From an uncultured Tenacibaculum sp. (GTDB lineage: Bacteria; Bacteroidota; Bacteroidia; Flavobacteriales; Flavobacteriaceae), in NCBI RefSeq assembly GCF_947494125.1, contig NZ_CANLTU010000018.1, positions 1 to 35,632 on the forward strand: DNA of 35,632 nt. The letters run 5' to 3'. Within the stretch, counting starts at the first letter, position 1. Each line of letters begins with the position of its first letter. Shown piece by piece: positions 7,647 to 16,106 of the stretch. The notes under the pieces were generated by a model, which was not told the origin of the DNA, made no database searches, and saw only the letters and a program-made list of their open reading frames with translations. The position numbers and the translations under genes are program-made.

Positions 7647-10625
7647 ATGCAAAACAAAGGTCTTATTAAATTATTTGCTATCCTGTTCGGATTAGTAAGT
7701 TTGTACCAGTTGTCGTTTACATTTTTCGCTAACAAAGTAGAAGATAGCGCTAAAGTATACGCAAAAGAAAATGTTAAAGATAACAACGGTAGAGCGTTAG
7801 CTAGATACGAAAGGAAATATCTAGATAGTGTAGCAAATAAAGAAGTATTAAATTTAGGAATTGCCGAGTACACTTTTGATGAAATTAGGGAGAAAGAAAT
7901 GAACCTTGGTTTAGATTTAAGAGGAGGAATTAATGCAATTTTACAAGTATCTGTAAAAGATATCTTAATTGGATTATCAAACGATTCAAAAAATACAGTT
8001 TTTACTGAAGCGTTGGCTAAAGCTGATGAAGCTCAAAAAAACAGTCAAGACGATTACTTAGATTTATTCTATAGTAATTTTATTGAATTATCAAAAAACA
8101 ATGTAAAGTTAAGCGATCCAAGTATATTTGGAACTAAATCGTTACGTGAGAAAATCGACTTTAATAAAACTAACGAACAAGTAAAATCGACTTTACAAGA
8201 AGAAATTAACACATCAATTAACACAGCTTTTGAAGTACTACGTAGTCGTATTGATAAGTTTGGTGTTGTTCAACCGAACATCCAAAGAATTGGAACTTCT
8301 GGTCGTATTCAAGTAGAATTACCAGGAGCTCAAGATGTGGAAAGAGTTCAAAAATTATTACAAAGTACTGCTGAATTACAATTTTGGGAAGTATATACCA
8401 ATGCAGAAGTTCAAAACTTTTTATTTGCTGCAAATGCTAGGGTTGCTGAATTGTTGAAAGATGATTCTAAAACTGAGCAAGTAAAAGATTCAACTAAAAC
8501 TGATAGTATTGATGACTTATTAGGAGAATCTGCTGATTCTACTAAAGTTGCTACTCAAAAGAATTTATTCACGTACTTGTTTCCTAATGTAGCTCAAAGT
8601 CAACAACAAATGAGTTCTTTAGTTGCACAAGCTAAAGTACAAGATACTGCAAAAGTAAATAGTTTTTTAGCTGACAAAAGCGTTAGAGCTTTATTACCTA
8701 ACAACTTAAAATATGTAAAATTTTTATGGGACTATAAAGCACAACCAAGTGCTGATGGTGCTACAGAAATTATCGGTTTATATGCTATAAAATCAAACAG
8801 AAACGATAAAGCTCCTATTGACGGTGATGTAATTGCTGATGCAGCTCAAGATTACGATCAATTAAGTAAGCCTGTAGTTTCTATGACTATGAATGGCGTT
8901 GGTACTAAAAAATGGGCAAAAATGACTGGCGAGAACGTTGGTAAATTTGTAGCTGTTGTTTTAGATGATTATGTGTATACTGCACCTGTTGTAAATGGGG
9001 CTATTACCGGAGGAAGTACTCAAATTTCTGGAGGGACAATGACTGTTGAAGAAGCTCAAGATATTTCTACAGTATTAAAAGCTGGTAAATTACCTGCTCC
9101 AGCAAGAATGATTCAAGCTCAAATTGTTGGACCTTCTTTAGGTCAAGAATCTATTAACGCAAGTATGTGGTCATTTGGATTGGCTATTTTATTGGTATTA
9201 GGATGGATGTTCTTATACTACGGTAAAGCTGGTTTATATGCAAATATTGCATTATTAGTAAATATCTTATTTATTTTTGGATGGTTAGTTTCATTCAACG
9301 CGGTATTAACATTACCTGGTATTGCCGGTATTATCTTAACCATAGGTATGTCGGTAGATGCTAACGTAATTATTTTCGAAAGAATTAAAGAAGCTTTAAG
9401 AGGCGGAAAAGGTTTAGATACTGCGGTTAGCGAAGGATTTAGTTTTAAAGGTGCTTTATCTGCAATTATTGATGCAAACATTACTACTTTCTTAACAGGT
9501 GTTATCTTATTTGTATTTGGTACCGGACCAATTAAAGGTTTTGCTTATACTTTAATGCTAGGTATTGCTACTTCTTTGTTTACAGCAATTTTTATTACTC
9601 GTTTATTTATTGACGGAGGTGTAAGTAGAGGTACCAATTTAACATTCAATACTAGTATTTCTAAAAACTGGTTTAACAATATTAATATTGAATTTTTAAA
9701 GAAACGTAAGTTAGCTTATATTATTTCTGGATTCTTTATTCTTGCTGGATTAGTATCAATCTTTACTTTAGGGTTAAAGCAAGGAGTTGATTTCAAAGGA
9801 GGACGTTCTTATACTGTTCGTTTTGATCAAGAAGTGAAAGCTAACGAAGTAGCTTCTGCTTTAAAAGGAGTTTTTGGTACTGCTCCAGAAGTTAAAACTT
9901 ATGGATCTAACAATCAATTAAAAATAACAACTGCTTTCAAAATTGATGATGAAGGTAAAAATGTTGATGAACAAGTACAAAGTGCTTTATATAATGGTTT
10001 AAAGCCTTATTTAGGAACTACTTCTTACGAAAATTTTAAACCTGGTTTTGAAAAAGCTGGTAGCGGAATTATGGAATCTATGAAAGTAGAGCCAACTATT
10101 GCTGATGATATTAAAAAAGCTGCATTATGGGCTGTATTAGGTTCATTAATAGTAGTATTCTTATATATCTTATTACGTTTTAGAAAAATGTCTTACTCTA
10201 TCGGTGCAGTAGCTGCGGTATTCCACGATGTATTAGTGGTACTAGGTGTTTTCTCAATTTTCTACAAATTAATGCCATTCGATATGGAAATAGGGCAATC
10301 ATTTATTGCTGCAATTTTAACAGTTGTTGGGTACTCATTAAATGATACAGTGGTTATTTTTGATAGAATTAGAGAGTACGCTGCTGAAAGCAATTCTTTA
10401 ACTGCTGGTTTAGTAGACAAAGCATTGAGTAGTACTTTAGGAAGAACTATTAATACTTCTTTAACTACGTTATTAGTAATGTTAGCTATCTTTTTCTTTG
10501 GAGGAGACAGTATTAAAGGATTTATGTTTGCACTAATTATTGGTGTAGTTGTAGGTACTTATTCATCATTATTCGTGGCAACACCAATTATGTTTGATGC
10601 TTCAAAAAAAGAAGACAAAAAATAA
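7647..10625 (+). CDS. secDF: Fused SecD-SecF protein translocase subunit
   Basis: Inner-membrane motor that uses the proton gradient to pull proteins through SecYEG on the periplasmic side. In this 992-residue protein SecD and SecF are one chain, as is usual in Bacteroidetes. The N-terminal membrane helix (about 7-27) is followed by the SecD signature LGLDLRGG (87-94), a large periplasmic domain, then SecD membrane helices from about 505 (including GIIGTIGMSVDANVIIFERIKE-like wording). SecF begins near 690, with LGLKQGVDFKGGRSY (from about 708), a periplasmic P4-like domain and a second helix bundle with the matching TVVGYSLNDTVVIFDRIRE block. A stretch at about 270-300 (Asp/Ser/Lys/Thr-rich) looks like a lineage insert in the periplasmic domain. 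Own promoter and terminator; monocistronic. Confidence 0.97.
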   Translation: MQNKGLIKLFAILFGLVSLYQLSFTFFANKVEDSAKVYAKENVKDNNGRALARYERKYLDSVANKEVLNLGIAEYTFDEIREKEMNLGLDLRGGINAILQVSVKDILIGLSNDSKNTVFTEALAKADEAQKNSQDDYLDLFYSNFIELSKNNVKLSDPSIFGTKSLREKIDFNKTNEQVKSTLQEEINTSINTAFEVLRSRIDKFGVVQPNIQRIGTSGRIQVELPGAQDVERVQKLLQSTAELQFWEVYTNAEVQNFLFAANARVAELLKDDSKTEQVKDSTKTDSIDDLLGESADSTKVATQKNLFTYLFPNVAQSQQQMSSLVAQAKVQDTAKVNSFLADKSVRALLPNNLKYVKFLWDYKAQPSADGATEIIGLYAIKSNRNDKAPIDGDVIADAAQDYDQLSKPVVSMTMNGVGTKKWAKMTGENVGKFVAVVLDDYVYTAPVVNGAITGGSTQISGGTMTVEEAQDISTVLKAGKLPAPARMIQAQIVGPSLGQESINASMWSFGLAILLVLGWMFLYYGKAGLYANIALLVNILFIFGWLVSFNAVLTLPGIAGIILTIGMSVDANVIIFERIKEALRGGKGLDTAVSEGFSFKGALSAIIDANITTFLTGVILFVFGTGPIKGFAYTLMLGIATSLFTAIFITRLFIDGGVSRGTNLTFNTSISKNWFNNINIEFLKKRKLAYIISGFFILAGLVSIFTLGLKQGVDFKGGRSYTVRFDQEVKANEVASALKGVFGTAPEVKTYGSNNQLKITTAFKIDDEGKNVDEQVQSALYNGLKPYLGTTSYENFKPGFEKAGSGIMESMKVEPTIADDIKKAALWAVLGSLIVVFLYILLRFRKMSYSIGAVAAVFHDVLVVLGVFSIFYKLMPFDMEIGQSFIAAILTVVGYSLNDTVVIFDRIREYAAESNSLTAGLVDKALSSTLGRTINTSLTTLLVMLAIFFFGGDSIKGFMFALIIGVVVGTYSSLFVATPIMFDASKKEDKK

Positions 10626-10642
10626 TATATAAATAAACACTC

Positions 10643-10679
10643 AAAAAACCGTTTTGAATAATATTCAAAACGGTTTTTT
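10643..10679 (+). terminator. Intrinsic terminator of secDF
   Basis: CCGTTTTGAA (10649-10658) pairs with TTCAAAACGG (10664-10673), and the stem is extended by A6/T6 (10643-10648 with 10674-10679). The T tract ends only about 20 bases before the -7 element of the next gene. Confidence 0.92.
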
Positions 10680-10697
10680 CATTTAATATCAAGCAAC

Positions 10698-10705
10698 TAT
10701 CTTTG
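10698..10705 (+). promoter_or_regulatory. -7 element of hpt-adk, with almost no 5' leader
   Basis: TATCTTTG exactly matches TAnnTTTG and ends 7 bases before the ATG at 10713. With transcription starting 4-6 bases after the G, the leader would be 1-4 bases, or nil. No TTG sits at the expected -33 position, which falls in the secDF terminator's T tract, so the match rests on the -7 word alone. Confidence 0.6.
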
Positions 10706-10712
10706 CAATCTG

Positions 10713-11831
10713 ATGAAAATTACAAAACTCCACGATTTATATTTTAAAGAATTCATTTCTGCTAATGAAATCTCAACTATTGTTAAAAAACTAGCTAAGC
10801 AAGTAAAGAGTGATTTGCCTAAAAACGAGATTCCTTTTTTTATAGGTATCTTAAATGGCTGTTATGTTTTTACTGCAGATTTCTTGCGTGAATACAAAGG
10901 CAATTGTGAAATGAGCTTTGTAAAATTAGCTTCTTATGAAGGAACAACTTCAACAGAAAATGTAAAGAAATTAATTGGTGTTAATGAAGATTTAACCAAC
11001 CGTACTGTTATTATCTTAGAAGATATTATTGATACTGGTACAACTTTACAGGAAATCTACGAGATTTTCAAAACAAAAAACATAAAAGAACTAAAAATAG
11101 TATCGCTTTTTTACAAGCCAGATGTTTACCGTAAAGAGCTTCCAATAAACTATATCGGAAAAAGTATTGAAGATAAATTTATTGTTGGTTACGGATTAGA
11201 CTATAAAGGTTATGGAAGAAATTTGCCTGCTATTTACCAATTAACAACACAACCCAAAATGAAAAACATCGTATTATTCGGACCTCCAGGTGCAGGAAAA
11301 GGTACACAAGCTGAAGTATTAAAAGAAAAGTATAGTTTAGTACACATTTCTACTGGTGATGTATTCCGATTTAATATTAAAAATGAAACTGAATTAGGTT
11401 TATTAGCTAAAACTTATATGGATGCTGGTAATTTGGTTCCAGATGAAGTTACTATTAGTATGCTTAAAGCTGAAGTTGATAGAAATGCTGAGGCTGCAGG
11501 TTTTATTTTTGATGGATTCCCTAGAACTGAATCTCAAGCAGAAGCTTTAGATGCGTTTTTAGCTGAAAAAAACGAACGTATTAACGGAATGGTAGCTTTA
11601 GAAGTTTCTGAAGATTTATTAGTTAAGCGTTTATTAGAAAGAGGAAAAACTAGTGGACGTACAGATGATATGGATGAAGGAAAAATCCGTAATCGTTTTA
11701 ACGAGTACAATACTAAAACAGCTATTTTAAAGGATTTTTATCAAAATCAAGATAATTATTATGGTGTAGATGGTGTAGGTTCTATTGAAGATATTACACA
11801 ACGTTTATCAGACGTATTTGACACTTTATAA
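10713..11831 (+). CDS. adk: Fused hypoxanthine phosphoribosyltransferase-adenylate kinase
   Basis: One 372-residue reading frame joins two purine enzymes. Residues 1-182 are a hypoxanthine-type phosphoribosyltransferase (makes IMP/GMP from base plus PRPP) with the PRPP loop LEDIIDTGTT (about 101-112) and a normal C-terminus ending FIVGYGLDYKGYGRNLPAIYQL. Residues 183-372 are a complete adenylate kinase (ATP + AMP = 2 ADP): P-loop GPPGAGKGT (190-198), STGD, AMP-binding DGFPRT and a short LID (GRTDDMDEGKIRNRF) without zinc cysteines. The adenylate kinase half starts with its own Met (M183, ATG 11259), so a free adenylate kinase could also arise by internal initiation. The fusion is, to my knowledge, recurrent in Flavobacteriaceae. 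It lies upstream of obgE, 84 bases apart. Confidence 0.93.
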   Translation: MKITKLHDLYFKEFISANEISTIVKKLAKQVKSDLPKNEIPFFIGILNGCYVFTADFLREYKGNCEMSFVKLASYEGTTSTENVKKLIGVNEDLTNRTVIILEDIIDTGTTLQEIYEIFKTKNIKELKIVSLFYKPDVYRKELPINYIGKSIEDKFIVGYGLDYKGYGRNLPAIYQLTTQPKMKNIVLFGPPGAGKGTQAEVLKEKYSLVHISTGDVFRFNIKNETELGLLAKTYMDAGNLVPDEVTISMLKAEVDRNAEAAGFIFDGFPRTESQAEALDAFLAEKNERINGMVALEVSEDLLVKRLLERGKTSGRTDDMDEGKIRNRFNEYNTKTAILKDFYQNQDNYYGVDGVGSIEDITQRLSDVFDTL

Positions 11832-11879
11832 AAATTAATTTCATTACGCCAAGTAATTAAATTAATTATAAATTTTACT

Positions 11880-11899
11880 TCTGTTTATATATAAACAGA
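11880..11899. repeat. 20-bp perfect palindrome before obgE
   Basis: TCTGTTTATA followed directly by TATAAACAGA forms a perfect 20-bp palindrome with no spacer, ending 16 bases before the obgE ATG. It could be a protein-binding dyad or a hairpin over the ribosome entry region. There is no U tract, so it is not a terminator of adk. Confidence 0.5.
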
Positions 11900-11915
11900 G
11901 AACAACTTAGAAAGA

Positions 11916-12905
11916 ATGACTGAAGGAAATTTTGTTGATTATATAAAAATCTACGCATCTTCTGGTAAAGGAGGTCGAGGATCTGTTCACTTACATCGTG
12001 AGAAATTCATTACTAAAGGTGGACCTGACGGTGGTGATGGTGGTCGTGGTGGTCACGTAATTTTACGTGGTGATAAAAATATGTGGACACTTTTCCATTT
12101 AAAATTTAAACGTCACTTTAGAGCTGAATCTGGTGGAGATGGTAGTAGTAGCCGAAGTACCGGACATGATGCAGAAGATATTATAGTTCCAGTACCTTTA
12201 GGAACAATTATTCGTGATGCTGATACCGATGAAATTTTATTTGAAATCACCGAAGATGGTAAAGATGTTATTTTATTAGAAGGTGGTAAAGGTGGTTTAG
12301 GAAACTGGAATTTTAAATCGTCTACGAATCAAACACCTCGTTATGCACAACCTGGTATTGATGGTTTAGATGGTTGGTTTCGTATTGAGCTTAAAATCTT
12401 AGCCGATGTTGGTTTAGTTGGTTTTCCAAATGCAGGGAAATCTACTTTATTATCGGTTATAACTGCTGCAAAACCTAAAATTGCTGATTATGCTTTTACT
12501 ACATTAAAACCTAATTTAGGAATTGTAGAATATCGTAATCACCAAAGTTTTGTAATGGCAGATATTCCAGGAATTATTGAAGGTGCTGCTGAAGGAAAAG
12601 GATTAGGTCATTATTTTTTACGTCATATTGAACGTAACTCAACCCTATTATTTTTAATTCCTGCTGATAGTGATGATATTCAAAAAGAATATGAGATTTT
12701 ATTAAACGAATTACGAAAGCACAATCCTGAATTGTTAGATAAAGATCGTTTATTAGCTATTTCTAAATCAGACATGTTAGATGACGAATTAAAAGAAGAA
12801 ATGAAGAAGGAATTACCAGAAGGTATTGAAACCTTATTTATCTCTTCTGTTGCTCAAATGGGACTGATGGAATTAAAAGATAAATTATGGTCTATGTTGA
12901 ATTAA
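11916..12905 (+). CDS. obgE: GTPase Obg (CgtA), 50S ribosome assembly factor
   Basis: An essential GTPase linking 50S maturation with growth and stringent signals. The 329-residue protein has the glycine-rich OBG fold at the N-terminus ([32 protein letters not shown]; about 1-158) and then a G domain with G1 GFPNAGKST (about 168-176), G3 DIPGIIEGA, a G4 written ISKSD rather than the common NKxD, and G5 SSVAQ. The C-terminal domain found in some bacteria is absent, so this is the short form. ATG 11916 gives the usual [17 protein letters not shown] start. A strong terminator follows. Confidence 0.97.
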   Translation: MTEGNFVDYIKIYASSGKGGRGSVHLHREKFITKGGPDGGDGGRGGHVILRGDKNMWTLFHLKFKRHFRAESGGDGSSSRSTGHDAEDIIVPVPLGTIIRDADTDEILFEITEDGKDVILLEGGKGGLGNWNFKSSTNQTPRYAQPGIDGLDGWFRIELKILADVGLVGFPNAGKSTLLSVITAAKPKIADYAFTTLKPNLGIVEYRNHQSFVMADIPGIIEGAAEGKGLGHYFLRHIERNSTLLFLIPADSDDIQKEYEILLNELRKHNPELLDKDRLLAISKSDMLDDELKEEMKKELPEGIETLFISSVAQMGLMELKDKLWSMLN

Positions 12906-12924
12906 TTTTCAACCTTATATAAAT

Positions 12925-12956
12925 AAAAAAGCAATCTCTTTAGAGGTTGCTTTTTT
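12925..12956 (+). terminator. Intrinsic terminator after obgE
   Basis: GCAATCTCT (12931-12939) pairs with AGAGGTTGC (12942-12950), with one T-G wobble, flanked by A6 and followed by T6. Confidence 0.88.
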
Positions 12957-13019
12957 GTTTTACATTAATCTACTCTGGATAAATTATATCTAACTTAGAT
13001 TAATAAATACTTAAATGGT

Positions 13020-13223
13020 TTAAAATGCACATTCAAGAGACCATTCTGTAAAAAAAGCCAATTGCTCAGCTATCCAAACCTCAGGATCAGCAATTCCTTT
13101 TACTTCAGCAATACATTTAAGTATATCTGAAAAATTCCCATGTGTTATTCCTTTTACACAGTTTTCTACTTCAGAACCATAATGGCTAACAACTTTGTTT
13201 TGCATACAACTTGACCAACTCAT
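13020..13223 (-). CDS. Small cysteine-containing protein, unrecognised
   Basis: A 67-residue reading frame from ATG 13223. It has no signal peptide or membrane segment. Four cysteines are spread along it (Cys6, Cys22, Cys37, Cys65) together with four tryptophans and phenylalanines near the C-terminus (VWIAEQLAFFTEWSLECAF), a composition unlike random translated AT-rich DNA, which favours a real gene. I do not recognise the family. It stands alone between the obgE terminator and a 391-base non-coding stretch. No exact TAnnTTTG element is visible upstream; an approximate one (TACTATTTG on the minus strand, 13304-13296) has one base too many. It could be a small regulator or a peptide precursor; neither is shown. 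Confidence 0.6.
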   Translation of the reverse strand: MSWSSCMQNKVVSHYGSEVENCVKGITHGNFSDILKCIAEVKGIADPEVWIAEQLAFFTEWSLECAF

Positions 13224-13614
13224 AATTTTAATTTTTAAAATATATCCTACTCTATTTAAAATAGGCTTTTCAGATTACGCCTATGTAATTAAAAACAAAT
13301 AGTAGCTACTTAATAAAAAATATTTTTGATTACTTTTCAAAATTGAGAAAATAATAAACTGGACTTTAAAAAACTGTAATAAGGATAAGAATTTTGGGTA
13401 TAAAGAAATAATAAACAAGAATAAGAAAAGGTATAGTAGAAACACTAACTTAAACTTAAAAAACCTTTTACAAATCGGATTTATAAAAAATCAATAAAAA
13501 ACAGCAACTTACTCTTTAAATAAAAGGTCATTAATAACATAAATATAAGTTATAAACCAAAAGAGTTAATACTTAAAACCAGAGAGAGTATTCACACGAA
13601 AACCGTTAAATGAA
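13224..13614. other. 391-base intergenic stretch without a recognisable gene
   Basis: Very AT-rich, with no credible reading frame. ATAGGC (13261-13266) and GCCTAT (13279-13284) are perfect inverted arms, 38 bases upstream of the 67-residue gene, and could be its operator or a leader hairpin. Weaker arms AAAAGGT/ACCTTTT lie at 13426-13432 and 13464-13470. No strong terminator is seen for the NlpC/P60 gene that ends at 13615. Confidence 0.45.
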
Positions 13615-14106
13615 CTAAAAAACTCGTTTCGCTATTACAAACTCTTTTTTCCAATAGCTTTCGCTCATTGAAGAAACAATTACACCTTTTGAAGTTGTTG
13701 AATGAATAAATTGAATATCTCCATTATCAATTGAAGTAACCAAACCTACATGATTAATACCACCTTTTAATCTGGCAATATCAAAAAACAACAAATCACC
13801 TTTTCTTACTTCATTTAAGTTTATTTCTTTCCCTTTGAAGCTTATTGCACTTGAAGAACGTGGTAATTGAATTCCTATTTGTTTAAAAGAACTGTTTACT
13901 AAACCAGAACAATCCATTCCTTTTTTGGTAGCTCCTCCTGCTCTGTAGGATATTCCTTTATAGGAATTTGCAACAGCTATTAGTTTATTAATTTTTGAAT
14001 TTTCTGAATGAATGATACTATTATTAGATGTTTCTTTTCTTTGACTACAATAACGAAAAGTTATAAAACTTATAATGAGGAATAATAAGAGTAGTCGTTT
14101 ATTCAT
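13615..14106 (-). CDS. NlpC/P60 family cell-wall peptidase (second of a tandem pair)
   Basis: A 163-residue secreted cysteine peptidase of the family that cuts stem peptides of peptidoglycan. The N-terminus is a hydrophobic export signal (LLLLFLIISFITF); the Cys20 context (FRYCSQ) is a poor lipobox, so lipid attachment is uncertain. The catalytic domain shows Cys66 (GMDCSGLV), His119 (INHVGLVTS) and His135 (FIHSTTSKGV), the expected Cys-His-His set. It begins one base after the stop of a close paralogue (GYEIPI versus GKEINL and similar local differences), so the two are a tandem duplicate and are likely cotranscribed. Substrate specificity cannot be read from the sequence. Confidence 0.92.
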   Translation of the reverse strand: MNKRLLLLFLIISFITFRYCSQRKETSNNSIIHSENSKINKLIAVANSYKGISYRAGGATKKGMDCSGLVNSSFKQIGIQLPRSSSAISFKGKEINLNEVRKGDLLFFDIARLKGGINHVGLVTSIDNGDIQFIHSTTSKGVIVSSMSESYWKKEFVIAKRVF

Positions 14107-14107
14107 A

Positions 14108-14620
14108 TTACAATACTCTTTTTGCTTTTATAAAAGCTTTTTTCCAGTATTTATTAAATAAAGAGGTAACTATAACTCCTCTTGAGCTTGTTGAATGTAT
14201 AAAATGAATATCTCCATTTTTAACTGAAGTAACCAACCCTACATGATTTACTTGTCCTTGTTTACGTACTGTTTTAAAAAACAGTAAATCTCCACGTTTT
14301 ACTTTTCTTATAGGTATCTCATACCCTTTTGTATACATTTCTCGAGAAGTTCTAGGTAAACTAACATTTCTCTGTTTAAAAGATGTATGAATTAAACCTG
14401 AGCAATCCATTCCTTTTTTTGTCATTCCTCCATATTTGTAACGGACACCTTTATAAGAAACTGCAGTCCAAACAATTTTATCTGCTGCAGATGGGACTGA
14501 CTTTACCTTTGTAGTTACTTTTTTCGTTTTCGGTTTTCTACTCGATGGCACATTTTTAGACGCTCCGCAAGAAATCATTAGTAAAGAAAGTACAAGAATG
14601 AAAAATAGTTTTTTTATCAT
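14108..14620 (-). CDS. NlpC/P60 family lipoprotein peptidase (first of a tandem pair)
   Basis: A 170-residue envelope peptidase. LLMISC (Cys18) is a good lipobox, so it is a lipoprotein; a basic, Lys/Arg/Ser/Thr-rich linker (about 20-45) separates the anchor from the catalytic domain. Catalytic residues are Cys73 (GMDCSGLI), His126 (VNHVGLVTS) and His142 (FIHSTSSRGV). It is followed after one base by its paralogue and preceded, 72 bases upstream, by lpxB on the same strand. The duplicated pair differs mainly at the N-terminus: lipid anchor with linker here, short signal without a clear lipobox in the other, which suggests different placement in the envelope. Confidence 0.93.
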   Translation of the reverse strand: MIKKLFFILVLSLLMISCGASKNVPSSRKPKTKKVTTKVKSVPSAADKIVWTAVSYKGVRYKYGGMTKKGMDCSGLIHTSFKQRNVSLPRTSREMYTKGYEIPIRKVKRGDLLFFKTVRKQGQVNHVGLVTSVKNGDIHFIHSTSSRGVIVTSLFNKYWKKAFIKAKRVL

Positions 14621-14692
14621 ATATTCAATAACATTTCTAAATTCTATAACGAATAAATAGCTTCATCACATTTGTAATAATGCCTCATTAAT

Positions 14693-15808
14693 TTATTTCT
14701 TGTGTAAACCGTTAACTATTAATTTAGCAGTTTTTTCAGAAGCTCCTTTACCTCCTAGTTTTTGTTCTAAATCAAAATAAGATAAAAACAATTGTTCTCT
14801 TTGTTCTGCTTCTAAAATACGCTCTAATTCATTTTTTAAATTTTCTTTTGTAAAATCATTTTGAATTAATTCTTTTACAACTTCTCTATCCATTATTAAA
14901 TTAACCAACGAAATATATTCTAATGTTATAATTCGTTTCGCTATTTGATACGAAATATTACTTCCTTTATAACAAACTACTTGTGGTACTTTAAACAAAG
15001 CTGTTTCTAATGTTGCTGTACCAGAACCAACCAAAGCTGCGTGAGAAATACTTAATAAATCGTATGTTTTATTACTGATCAACTTCACATTTTTATTACC
15101 TATAAAAGTTTGGTAAAATTCTTTCGTTTGACTTGGCGCTCCTCCTACCACAAATTGATAATCAGAAAAATCGTCTACTAACGATAACATAACCGATAGC
15201 ATTTTAGCAATCTCTTGTTTTCTACTTCCAGGTAATAAAGCTATAATATCTTTCTTTCCTAAATCGTGTTCTTTTCTAAAAGTTTCTTCATCAACTTGTT
15301 TTCTACCAGCAATTCCATCAATTAATGGATGCCCAACAAAATTTACTTCGTAATTATATTTCTTATAAAATTCTTTTTCAAACGGAAGGATCACAAACAT
15401 TTCATCCACATCGCGTTTAATATCTTTAACTCTACCAGCTCTACTTGCCCAAACTTGTGGCGAAATATAATAATTAGTTCTTATTCCTTCTTGTTTAGCC
15501 CATTTAGCTATACGAAGATTAAATCCTGAATTATCTATTAAAACAAGTACATCCGGATTAAATTGAGCGATATCTTTTTTGCAAAAAGAAATCATTCCTA
15601 AAATCTTACGCAAATTCATTAGCACTTCTATAAATCCCATAAAAGCACGTTCTTTATAATGCTTTACAAGCGTACCTCCTACTTCTTGCATTAAATCTCC
15701 TCCCCAAAAACGAATCTCTGCTTTCGGATCTTCCTTTAACAAAGCTTTCATCAAATTAGCTCCATGTAAATCACCAGAAGCCTCACCTGCAAGGATGTAA
15801 TATTTCAT
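14693..15808 (-). CDS. lpxB: Lipid A disaccharide synthase
   Basis: Peripheral membrane glycosyltransferase that joins UDP-2,3-diacylglucosamine and lipid X to make the disaccharide of lipid A. The 371-residue protein starts MKYYILAGEASGDLHGANLM, the standard LpxB N-terminus, and carries the conserved blocks YYISPQVWASRAGRVKDIK, FVGHPLIDGI, ALLPGSRKQEI and GSGTATLETALF. It follows the small membrane protein by 10 bases and surE by less than 300, so the three are probably one transcript. Complete. Confidence 0.97.
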   Translation of the reverse strand: MKYYILAGEASGDLHGANLMKALLKEDPKAEIRFWGGDLMQEVGGTLVKHYKERAFMGFIEVLMNLRKILGMISFCKKDIAQFNPDVLVLIDNSGFNLRIAKWAKQEGIRTNYYISPQVWASRAGRVKDIKRDVDEMFVILPFEKEFYKKYNYEVNFVGHPLIDGIAGRKQVDEETFRKEHDLGKKDIIALLPGSRKQEIAKMLSVMLSLVDDFSDYQFVVGGAPSQTKEFYQTFIGNKNVKLISNKTYDLLSISHAALVGSGTATLETALFKVPQVVCYKGSNISYQIAKRIITLEYISLVNLIMDREVVKELIQNDFTKENLKNELERILEAEQREQLFLSYFDLEQKLGGKGASEKTAKLIVNGLHKK

Positions 15809-15818
15809 TAAATATTTA

Positions 15819-16106
15819 TTAGAAAAATTTTATTATGACTGTTAACAATGCTATTAATATAGTACCTAATAATACACCTCTAGCTCTATAATCTTGATTC
15901 TTTTTTAGAAACACCCAAAACACTAATAAATTAGGTATTGCTGCTAAAGCAATAACTGAGCCTAATACACCTCCAGCTCGTACTTTATGAAAAGTAGTAC
16001 TTAAGCTATCATGCGATATATATTCTAAATAAATAAACAATCCGCAAGCGGTAGCAATTAAAGATACTAAGATTCCAATTGCTATTTCTTTTTTTATATG
16101 TCCCAT
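15819..16106 (-). CDS. Small three-helix membrane protein between surE and lpxB
   Basis: A 95-residue protein with three hydrophobic segments (about 8-27, 45-67, 78-95) and very short loops. Its start lies inside the end of surE (13-base overlap, 16094-16106) and its stop is 10 bases before lpxB, so it is translated as part of that operon. I recognise no domain. Its fixed place between surE and lpxB suggests a role tied to the envelope or lipid A, but this is inference from position only. Confidence 0.8.
   Translation of the reverse strand: MGHIKKEIAIGILVSLIATACGLFIYLEYISHDSLSTTFHKVRAGGVLGSVIALAAIPNLLVFWVFLKKNQDYRARGVLLGTILIALLTVIIKFF

Noticed and set aside
7544..7873. Minus-strand reading frame of 109 codons overlapping the start of secDF
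   Set aside because: It is antisense to the strongly conserved secDF coding region and its promoter, and the translated sequence resembles no protein; treated as a shadow.
11259..11831. Separate adenylate kinase gene starting at the internal ATG
   Set aside because: The frame is continuous with the phosphoribosyltransferase and no stop or promoter separates them; kept as one fused gene with internal initiation as an option.
13224..13614. tRNA or other known RNA gene in the empty stretch
   Set aside because: No cloverleaf, CCA end or GC-rich stem pattern was found; only short inverted repeats.
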